Assembly: GCA_964567845.1 (NCBI GenBank)
Contig: CAZMOG010000104.1
Location: 1-5,077, forward strand
DNA from: RGIG9079 sp964567845
Lineage (GTDB): Bacteria > Bacteroidota > Bacteroidia > Bacteroidales > Marinifilaceae
DNA length: 5,077 nucleotides
Direction of reading: 5' to 3'
In this document: piece after piece, positions 1 to 5,077 of the stretch
How positions within the stretch are numbered: position 1 is the stretch's first letter
Layout: each line of letters begins with the position of its first letter
Program-made: the position numbers and the translations under genes
The notes under the pieces: model-generated
Told to the model about the DNA's origin: nothing
The model's database searches: none
Seen by the model: only the letters and a program-made list of their open reading frames with translations

Positions 1-335
1 GCCTCCACCTTTATTTGCGGCAGCAAAATTAACTCTTTAAAATAAAAGATACCTGCATTATTTATTAAAATATCAACATCGTAGTTATTTAAACTACACC
101 ATCGATACAACTCATCGGCACTCTTTTCATGGGCGAGGTCGATTTCAATGCCATCACAGCGAACAGCATAACGTTGAGACAATTCATTTGCTTTTGCAAT
201 GACCGAGGGTTCAATACTGACCATAACCACCCGGCACCCCATCTGCGCCAAAAGCTCTGAATAGGCCAATCCTATTCCCGAGCTTGCACCGGTTACCAAT
301 GCAGTGCTCCCTTTTATGTCAACACACCTCCTCAT
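1..335 (-). CDS. Short-chain dehydrogenase/reductase, N-terminal part (runs off left edge)
   Basis: This is the first 111 codons of a classical SDR-family, NAD(P)-dependent oxidoreductase, probably cytoplasmic. The sequence shows the glycine-rich dinucleotide-binding motif TGASSGIG at residues 15-22, just after the first beta strand (ALVTG). An Asp at residue 66 (IDL) sits where the family contacts the adenine ring, and the NNAG motif lies at residues 92-95. The catalytic Ser and YxxxK would lie beyond the window, so activity and substrate cannot be judged. There is no basic residue right after the second beta strand (VVMVSIEPS), so NADP preference is not evident. The ATG shares its A with the TGA stop of the ClC gene (TGATG), which points to coupled translation as the last visible gene of the operon. 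No other in-frame start upstream of the nucleotide-binding motif fits. Family assignment is firm; the specific function is unknown. Confidence 0.9.
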   Translation of the reverse strand, partial: MRRCVDIKGSTALVTGASSGIGLAYSELLAQMGCRVVMVSIEPSVIAKANELSQRYAVRCDGIEIDLAHEKSADELYRWCSLNNYDVDILINNAGIFYFKELILLPQIKVE

Positions 336-2143
336 CAATCCTCGGAGTGAATTTTCAACACCTCTCTATATGCCTCAAAAATTCTTGATTTCGAAACAAA
401 ACCCACATACTTACCCTCTTTTATGACAGGCAAATTCCAAGCCTTGCTCTTTTCAAACTTCTCGGTCACCACCTCCATAGAATCGGTAATATCAATAACA
501 GCTACCGGAGCACACATAAAATCGTTTACCGATAACTTCTCATATAGATCTGATTGGAACATTACCTTACGCACATCATCGAGAAGCACTATTCCTACCA
601 ATCCACCACCTTTACCTATAACAGGGAAAATATTCCTCTTCGCACTTGCAATGTGCGATACCAAAGTTCCAAGAGAATGGGTAGATCTGATAGCAACAAA
701 ATCGGTCTCGATTACATTCTCCAATTTCATTAAAGTCAAAACAGCTCTATCCTTGTTATGTGTAATCAACTCACCAAGTTTTGCCAATCGACGTGCATAT
801 ATTGAATGAGGCTCCATTCCGCGACACGTCAAATAGGCAATTGTAGATGTTAGCATAAAAGGCACCAACAGGAAGTAACAACCGGTCATCTCTGCTATCA
901 AGAACATTGCAGTAAGTGGCGAACTCATAACACCACTCATAACTCCAGCCATTCCTGCCAAAACAAAAAGGGATACGGGAACATACTCAACTCCCAAAGC
1001 GGTTGTGACCAAAACAAACAGGAATCCTGTCAAACCTCCGGTAAACAGACTCGGAGCAAAAACTCCTCCAACTCCCCCACTACCATTGGTCAAAGCCGTA
1101 GCAACCACCTTAAGGAAAACCAGTCCTACCGTGTATAGAAGAATCAACCATGCAGTATGCTCTACATCTCGAAATATGGAGTGGTACATTATGTATTCAC
1201 CTGCCGTAGTATAATCCGATGACAACAACTCCTTCAACGAAGAGTAACCCTCTCCATAAAACATTGGGAATAATGTAATTACACCTCCCAACAAAATTCC
1301 GCCGATAACAATTCGCACCCAAGAATTCTTGATATTCTTTAGTTGCTTCTCTACCCAAATATTTGTGCGGATAAAATAGACAGAGACCAAACCGCACATA
1401 ACACCAAGAGCAATATAGAGCAACACATCAAAAAATTCAAAAGAGCTTTGAATTTCAAGAAGACTATCAATATCAAGCATTAGGAAAGTATCACCACCGG
1501 TTGCAAAATAGACCAGCACATAGGATACCATTGCCGAAATCATCAACGGCAACATACTTGCCATGGTCATATCCATCATCAAAACCTCAAGTGTGAAAGC
1601 AATTCCTGCAATGGGAGCCTTGAAAATTCCGGAAATAGCTGCTGCCGCTCCACAACCAATCATAAGGGTCATAACCTTATAATTCATCTTAAAGAAACGG
1701 GCCAGATTTGATCCCAAAGCTCCACCGGTCAAAACAATTGTAGCCTCGGTTCCCACCGAACCTCCAAAACCGATAGTCAGCGTACTTCCTATCATTGACG
1801 AGTACATATTGTGCCCTCGCAAAACACTATTTTTTCTGGAAATAGCATAAAGCACCTTCGTTACTCCGTGGCTAATATCATCGCGAACCACATATTTAAC
1901 AAATAATGCCGTAAGCAAAATACCCACAAGAGGAACTATAAAATATAAAAAGCTCGTTCCGCTTGCTACAAAATCAGATACATACTCATACAACGAATGA
2001 ACCGAGAAATGCAACAACATTGTTGCTATTCCCGACACAATCCCGACCAAAATGCTCAATACAATAATGAAGTTGCGTTCCTTAATATGACCGGAACGCC
2101 ACTCCAAAATCCCCTCGTATATTCTTAACAGAATTCTTCTCAT
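335..2143 (-). CDS. ClC-family chloride channel/transporter with C-terminal CBS pair
   Basis: This 602-residue inner-membrane protein has a ClC transport domain (about residues 25-455) followed by two cytoplasmic CBS domains (about 477-530 and 538-595), which in this family bind adenine nucleotides and modulate gating. Signature regions are visible. SHGVT at 91-95 corresponds to GSGIP of E. coli ClC. GTEAT at 131-135 corresponds to GREGP, with the gating glutamate kept as E133. GGVFAP at 359-364 and a tyrosine at 449 match the central ion-coordinating Phe and Tyr. The internal 'proton glutamate' of antiporters (E203 in E. coli) aligns with V187 in TLEVL, while E186 matches E202. This suggests altered proton coupling or channel behaviour, which is inference. 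Similar variants are, from memory, normal in Bacteroidota ClCs. The start lies one base after the DUF4831 stop (TAA-A-ATG), and the stop overlaps the SDR start. The family call is firm; channel versus antiporter is open. Confidence 0.95.
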   Translation of the reverse strand: MRRILLRIYEGILEWRSGHIKERNFIIVLSILVGIVSGIATMLLHFSVHSLYEYVSDFVASGTSFLYFIVPLVGILLTALFVKYVVRDDISHGVTKVLYAISRKNSVLRGHNMYSSMIGSTLTIGFGGSVGTEATIVLTGGALGSNLARFFKMNYKVMTLMIGCGAAAAISGIFKAPIAGIAFTLEVLMMDMTMASMLPLMISAMVSYVLVYFATGGDTFLMLDIDSLLEIQSSFEFFDVLLYIALGVMCGLVSVYFIRTNIWVEKQLKNIKNSWVRIVIGGILLGGVITLFPMFYGEGYSSLKELLSSDYTTAGEYIMYHSIFRDVEHTAWLILLYTVGLVFLKVVATALTNGSGGVGGVFAPSLFTGGLTGFLFVLVTTALGVEYVPVSLFVLAGMAGVMSGVMSSPLTAMFLIAEMTGCYFLLVPFMLTSTIAYLTCRGMEPHSIYARRLAKLGELITHNKDRAVLTLMKLENVIETDFVAIRSTHSLGTLVSHIASAKRNIFPVIGKGGGLVGIVLLDDVRKVMFQSDLYEKLSVNDFMCAPVAVIDITDSMEVVTEKFEKSKAWNLPVIKEGKYVGFVSKSRIFEAYREVLKIHSED

Positions 2144-2144
2144 T

Positions 2145-3290
2145 TTACCTTCTCACAACACTCTTCAATGAACCATACTGAGGATAGAATTCAATTTTTA
2201 AATCATTTAACTCCTTAGATGTAAACTTCTGAATAACACCCCACTGAGGTATCACGGCATTAAATGTCATTAAACTCTTGTTATCGTAACTGACAGTCAC
2301 ATTTGAAATTGCCGGCACTCTGTATGCCAACTCCTGCTCAATTGGCTGTACAGCAGAACGTACAGGCATTTGAACATTGCCGTATGTCAAAATTACAGGT
2401 TTTGCCGAAGAATCCTTTACATCTGCAATTCCTGAATCTTCAGAAACTCTGAATGCTATCTGTCCTGTTTTTGCATTAACAGGATCAATATACAAGGTAT
2501 AAGTATGGAGAGCAGTATCTGAAGCACCTAAAAAGAGAGCAAAATACTCCTTTTCCATTTGGTCATACTTTGCCAAAATGGTTGTCAGAGACTCACTATC
2601 CTCAACCTCACGATCTCCTCTGATTAAATCGGTTCTATCAGTGCGCAAATCGTAAATTTTATCCAAAATATCTTGCACTGCAACCTCCTCGTCATTTAGC
2701 TCGTAATGGTATGGGGAATTAGGATCAAACTGCATGGTAACCACATTCTTAGGTCCCCTTACCTCTACAAACGCACTATCTACCACATACTCTAAAAAAT
2801 TGTATGTATCAACTGCGTATGGCTGAAGAGCTCTAGCCTCGGCACTCTGAATATTTACACCAACATTTGGCATAATAAAAACATAGTCCGAAGAGACTCC
2901 CACTCCGCTCAAAAGTCCATCAGGAGTAACACTTAACTGCAAAATTTCATTTTCGGGCGAGGATGCAATTGAATATCTACACGCAGCATCGGGAATCGAC
3001 ACTGATGAAAATTTAACTCCCTGCAAACTCCATACCGATTTTTCTGAAGTTATTTCGGGTTCAATACCAAGTTTTGAAGATGCATACTTGGCAAAGGGCC
3101 CCGGCACATAGTGAATCTGCTGTAAAGTAACATCCACTTTAAACAACACCTTTGGAAGAGAATACTCCAAATAACTTACCGGCAAAGGAAAATCATCAGT
3201 CTCCTTCTTTTTCTGTGCATTGGCCATTGACACTCCTACAAAAAGGAGTGCCAACGACATTGATATAAATCTCTTAAACATAATTACCAT
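2145..3290 (-). CDS. DUF4831 family exported protein, function unknown
   Basis: This is a protein of 381 residues (378 from the second start) that resembles the DUF4831 family of Bacteroidota proteins, none of which I know to be characterised. Supporting stretches are YSLPKVLFKVDVTLQQ (43-58), YVPGPFAKYA (61-70), the DLRTDRTDLIRGD region (214-226) and the C-terminal PQWGVIQKF and YGSLKSV segments. It opens with a signal peptide: basic start MFKRF, hydrophobic core SLALLFVGVSM, and an ANA-Q cleavage site near residues 23-26. There is no lipobox cysteine or later membrane helix, so it should be periplasmic or secreted rather than a lipoprotein. Two starts compete. The ATG at 3290 overlaps the preceding gene by 7 bases. 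The ATG at 3281 lies 2 bases after that gene's TAA and gives a more typical signal peptide, so I slightly prefer 3281. It is flanked by a metabolite-repair enzyme and a ClC protein, which does not reveal its role. Confidence 0.85.
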   Translation of the reverse strand: MVIMFKRFISMSLALLFVGVSMANAQKKKETDDFPLPVSYLEYSLPKVLFKVDVTLQQIHYVPGPFAKYASSKLGIEPEITSEKSVWSLQGVKFSSVSIPDAACRYSIASSPENEILQLSVTPDGLLSGVGVSSDYVFIMPNVGVNIQSAEARALQPYAVDTYNFLEYVVDSAFVEVRGPKNVVTMQFDPNSPYHYELNDEEVAVQDILDKIYDLRTDRTDLIRGDREVEDSESLTTILAKYDQMEKEYFALFLGASDTALHTYTLYIDPVNAKTGQIAFRVSEDSGIADVKDSSAKPVILTYGNVQMPVRSAVQPIEQELAYRVPAISNVTVSYDNKSLMTFNAVIPQWGVIQKFTSKELNDLKIEFYPQYGSLKSVVRR

Positions 3291-4837
3291 TTTGGCTTAA
3301 CAAAATTCTTCTCCATCTTTCTCCATGCCAAACCAATATTTTCAGCAATCATAAATGGAGAGATTCCACGTGTTCCGTATTGTGAAATAAGAATATCTGC
3401 GGTTAAACCGTGAGCATAAACGCCAAGCACTGCCGCAACATCCAAAGGAACTCTCGATGCTACCAAACCCAATAGCACTCCTGTGAGCACATCACCGGAA
3501 CCACCCTTCGCCAAGCCAGGATTACCAGTACTATTAAATATACAAGTACCATCATGCAAGGCAATAACAGTATATGCATCCTTAAGGACGACACAAATTC
3601 CATACTCTTGAGCAAAGGCAATCAACTTAGTCAAACGCTCATAATCATTACTCCAACTACCCACAAGACGCTCAAATTCGCGAATATGAGGAGTGAGAAT
3701 TGCTCTTCCATTCAGCAAGCGTAACCAATCGCGATTCTCTGAGAGAATATTTATTGCATCGGCATCAACAATCAACTTACATGCCGAATTCTTAATCAAC
3801 TGTCCCAAACCCTCTATTGAACTTGGACGAGTTCCCATTCCCGGGCCAACTGCAATTGCATTATATTGATCCGGATCGGTAATATCGGAGAAACAGTTCT
3901 CTGTTCCACCAAAAATCTTTGGAATAGCCTCGGGACAACGTGCCAACAAAGCATTCAATCCTGTCTCAGGAAGATAGGTATTCATCAAACCAACTCCGGA
4001 ACGGATAGCGGCCATTGATGCTAATATTGCAGCACCCACCATATTTCCTCGTCCTGAAATCAACGCAGCTCTTCCATTAACCCCCTTATGTGCAAAAAGT
4101 CGAACATTGGGCATTGCATAACGGATATAACTTTCGGTTACACCATAGAAAGTTCCGGCACTTTCTGCAATAGCCATTTTATCAAGACCTATATTTAAAA
4201 TATGCCAATAACCTACATAATTACTGTTTTCATTAAATAAAAAGGCCAACTTAGGTGCTTGGAATGTATAAGTCTCATCGGCCATAATAATACAGCGACG
4301 ATCAACAGAGGAATTATCCTCGGGCATCAATCCGCTTGGAATATCAACCGAAATAATCCTGTTATTACACTCATTTACATCCATAATAAGCTCAGCGTAA
4401 TCACCGGAAATCGGTCTATTCAATCCAACTCCAAACAGAGCATCGATAATCACAGCATCATAAGGAATAACAAATGCACCCTTAACATACGAATTGTACT
4501 CCTTAAAACTAACTGCAGTTCCTGACAAACGCTGCTTATTCGCCATATTATCAGCGCTTAACGAACTGTCGTATGTAAATAAAGCACAATCCACAGAATA
4601 TCCTCGTTCAGACAATATTCTTGCTATCGCCAATCCATCACCACCATTGTTACCCGGGCCACACATTACCAACACAGGATTATCATTTCCGTATCTGCCA
4701 CAGAAATGGTCGCACCAAACAGTAGCTGCGCGCTCCATCAAATCCAACGAAGTAATACCCTCTTTCTCACATGTCACTTTATCCACTTGGCCAACCTGGG
4801 AACCAAGAAGAAATTTAATAAAACGTCTCGTATTCAT
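3284..4837 (-). CDS. nnr: Bifunctional NAD(P)H-hydrate epimerase / ADP-dependent NAD(P)H-hydrate dehydratase
   Basis: This cytoplasmic metabolite-repair enzyme reverses hydration of NADH and NADPH. The N-terminal epimerase (YjeF_N, about residues 10-220) interconverts R- and S-hydrates. The C-terminal ribokinase-like dehydratase (about 240-510) restores NAD(P)H from the S form using ADP. Epimerase marks are GPGNNGGDG (60-68), DALFGVGLNR (132-141) and VDIPSG (164-169). Dehydratase marks are HKGVNGRAALISG (250-262), GPGMG (331-335), VDADAIN (357-363), TPHIREFE (382-389), VVLKD (416-420) and GNPGLAKGGSGDVLTG (438-453), with the presumed catalytic Asp at 449. At 517 residues it has the usual full length of the fused bacterial form, and both sites look intact. 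ADP rather than ATP use is inferred from the bacterial family. The ATG at 4837 is the only reasonable start: alignment of FLLGSQVGQVDK with the family start leaves about seven extra residues. An A/T-rich leader without a Shine-Dalgarno precedes it. It is the first gene of the leftward operon. Confidence 0.96.
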   Translation of the reverse strand: MNTRRFIKFLLGSQVGQVDKVTCEKEGITSLDLMERAATVWCDHFCGRYGNDNPVLVMCGPGNNGGDGLAIARILSERGYSVDCALFTYDSSLSADNMANKQRLSGTAVSFKEYNSYVKGAFVIPYDAVIIDALFGVGLNRPISGDYAELIMDVNECNNRIISVDIPSGLMPEDNSSVDRRCIIMADETYTFQAPKLAFLFNENSNYVGYWHILNIGLDKMAIAESAGTFYGVTESYIRYAMPNVRLFAHKGVNGRAALISGRGNMVGAAILASMAAIRSGVGLMNTYLPETGLNALLARCPEAIPKIFGGTENCFSDITDPDQYNAIAVGPGMGTRPSSIEGLGQLIKNSACKLIVDADAINILSENRDWLRLLNGRAILTPHIREFERLVGSWSNDYERLTKLIAFAQEYGICVVLKDAYTVIALHDGTCIFNSTGNPGLAKGGSGDVLTGVLLGLVASRVPLDVAAVLGVYAHGLTADILISQYGTRGISPFMIAENIGLAWRKMEKNFVKPKW

Positions 4838-4858
4838 AGTATCAAAAAAAAATTTGCA

Positions 4859-4866
4859 CTAAAGTA
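4859..4866 (-). promoter_or_regulatory. Candidate -7 element for the leftward operon
   Basis: On the minus strand this reads TACTTTAG, one mismatch from the Bacteroidota -7 consensus TAnnTTTG. Transcription would start a few bases downstream and leave a leader of roughly 10-17 bases before the nnr ATG at 4837. No TTTG -33 element is found 19-21 bases upstream on this strand; the tetramers there read CAAA, ACAA and CACA. It is the best candidate in the intergenic region but weak on its own. Confidence 0.35.
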
Positions 4867-4885
4867 TAAAAAAAAATCGAATTAT

Positions 4886-4916
4886 TTTGTGTTTTCAAAA
4901 AAAAGCTATACTTTTG
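4886..4916 (+). promoter_or_regulatory. Primary-sigma promoter of the tRNA operon (Bacteroidota type)
   Basis: The -33 element TTTG lies at 4886-4889. A spacer of exactly 19 bases (4890-4908) follows, and then the -7 element TACTTTTG at 4909-4916. This matches the known Bacteroidota consensus TTTG-N19-TAnnTTTG at every defined base. Transcription is expected to begin a few bases after 4916, giving a leader of roughly 20-25 bases before tRNA-Gln at 4946. A full match suits a highly transcribed stable-RNA operon. The A-tract at 4897-4904 fills part of the spacer. Confidence 0.88.
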
Positions 4917-4945
4917 TGTCGTCAAAGTGAACAACACATTGCAAT

Positions 4946-5016
4946 TGTCGAATGGTGTAATGGCAGCACAAGAGATTCTGGTCCTCTTTGTCTAGGTTCG
5001 AGTCCTAGTTCGACAA
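4946..5016 (+). tRNA. tRNA-Gln (anticodon CUG)
   Basis: A complete 71-base cloverleaf can be folded by eye. The acceptor stem TGTCGAA (4946-4952) pairs with TTCGACA (5009-5015) over seven perfect pairs, followed by discriminator A at 5016. The D stem GTG (4955-4957) pairs with CAC (4967-4969), and the D loop holds GG. The anticodon loop is TTCTGGT (4976-4982), with anticodon CTG at 4978-4980 reading CAG codons. The T stem CTAGG/CCTAG encloses TTCGAGT. CCA is not encoded: CAA follows the discriminator, so CCA must be added after transcription. The U1-A72 pair agrees with known glutamine identity. One oddity is an A31-C39 mismatch closing the anticodon loop, while A26 and U44 can pair and extend the stem at its far end. 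Reading the loop as Pro(UGG) would put C at position 33, so I reject it. Confidence 0.93.
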
Positions 5017-5022
5017 CAAATT

Positions 5023-5077
5023 GGAGGCTTGGCCGAGTGGTCGATGGCGGCAGTCTTGAAAACTGTTGTACGGCAAC
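5023..5077 (+). tRNA. tRNA-Ser (anticodon UGA), 5' part, cut by right edge
   Basis: The gene starts with acceptor strand GGAGGCT (5023-5029), then the typical serine D-arm region TGGCCGAGTGGTCGATGGC. The anticodon stem GCAGT (5050-5054) pairs with ACTGT (5062-5066), including one G-U pair, around loop CTTGAAA. The anticodon TGA at 5057-5059 reads UCA, plus UCG and UCU by wobble. The window ends inside what should be the long variable arm of a class II tRNA (from about 5067), so that arm, the T arm and the 3' acceptor strand are not visible. It lies 6 bases after tRNA-Gln and is surely co-transcribed with it. Confidence 0.93.

Larger units (their letters stand above)
4859..4916. repeat. Imperfect inverted repeat formed by two facing-away -7 elements
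   Basis: The left arm (4859-4868) is CTAAAGTATA and the right arm (4907-4916) is TATACTTTTG. The reverse complement of one matches the other at 9 of 10 bases, with 38 bases between. The right arm is the -7 element of the tRNA promoter, and the left arm read on the minus strand is the candidate -7 element of the nnr operon. The two TA starts are equally distant from the TTTG at 4886-4889. This is better read as two divergent promoter elements than as an RNA hairpin, because the loop is too long and too A-rich. Confidence 0.5.

Noticed and set aside
23..30. Minus-strand TAATTTTG matching the -7 consensus inside the SDR gene
   Set aside because: There is no TTTG 19-21 bases upstream and it lies within coding sequence, so it is a chance match in AT-rich DNA.
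321..335. AGGAGG just inside the SDR start (minus strand), resembling a strong Shine-Dalgarno for a later start
   Set aside because: The GTG/TTG starts at suitable distance are out of frame and stop within a few codons, and no in-frame start follows before the nucleotide-binding motif. The six bases are simply codons 2 and 3 (Arg-Arg).
423..1214. Plus-strand open frames (423-809 and 1005-1214) opposite the ClC gene, and a minus-strand frame at 1197-1397 within it
   Set aside because: They lie inside a well-supported 602-residue ClC gene, have no recognisable motifs or initiation context, and read as shadow frames.
4859..4916. Inverted repeat considered as an intrinsic terminator or RNA hairpin
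   Set aside because: The arms are AT-rich and separated by 38 bases, and no gene ends here. Both flanking units start here, so promoter symmetry explains it better.
4259..4930. Plus-strand open frames (4259-4525, 4494-4862, 4706-4930) over the nnr gene and its upstream region
   Set aside because: They oppose conserved epimerase motifs on the minus strand. The products are low-complexity and match no known family, and the last one runs into the tRNA promoter.
4977..4983. Reading the first tRNA as tRNA-Pro with anticodon UGG
   Set aside because: That register puts C instead of the near-universal U at position 33. The CUG register gives U33 and correct stem lengths.

Overview
The window looks like chromosomal, core-type DNA from a member of the Bacteroidota, most likely the order Bacteroidales. 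Three signs support this. One protein belongs to a family (DUF4831) that I know only from this phylum. There is an exact match to the promoter consensus of the Bacteroidota primary sigma factor (TTTG, 19 bases, TAnnTTTG). The genes start without useful Shine-Dalgarno sequences. The DNA is AT-rich, strongly so in the intergenic region. I see no insertion sequence, phage gene, CRISPR array or other sign of recent transfer.

The layout is divergent around a 108-base AT-rich intergenic region (4838-4945). Leftward, on the minus strand and covering positions 4837 to 1, run four tightly packed genes: a bifunctional NAD(P)H-hydrate epimerase/dehydratase, an exported DUF4831 protein, a ClC-type chloride channel/transporter with two cytoplasmic CBS domains, and the first 111 codons of a classical short-chain dehydrogenase that runs off the left edge. 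All three junctions are a few bases or less (overlap of 7 or gap of 2, gap of 1, overlap of 1), so this is almost certainly one operon with translational coupling. Rightward, on the plus strand, lies a tRNA operon: tRNA-Gln(CUG), a 6-base spacer, and tRNA-Ser(UGA), which is cut by the right edge. The consensus promoter sits just upstream of these tRNAs.

Functionally, the first gene repairs damaged NAD(P)H and the last is probably an NAD(P)-dependent oxidoreductase. The middle two are an envelope protein of unknown role and an anion channel or antiporter. A common physiological theme is possible but is only inference. I find no dramatic new system. The points most worth a second look are the transport-residue substitutions in the ClC protein, the unknown DUF4831 protein locked between characterised genes, and the symmetric arrangement of two -7 elements around one -33 element between the operon and the tRNAs.
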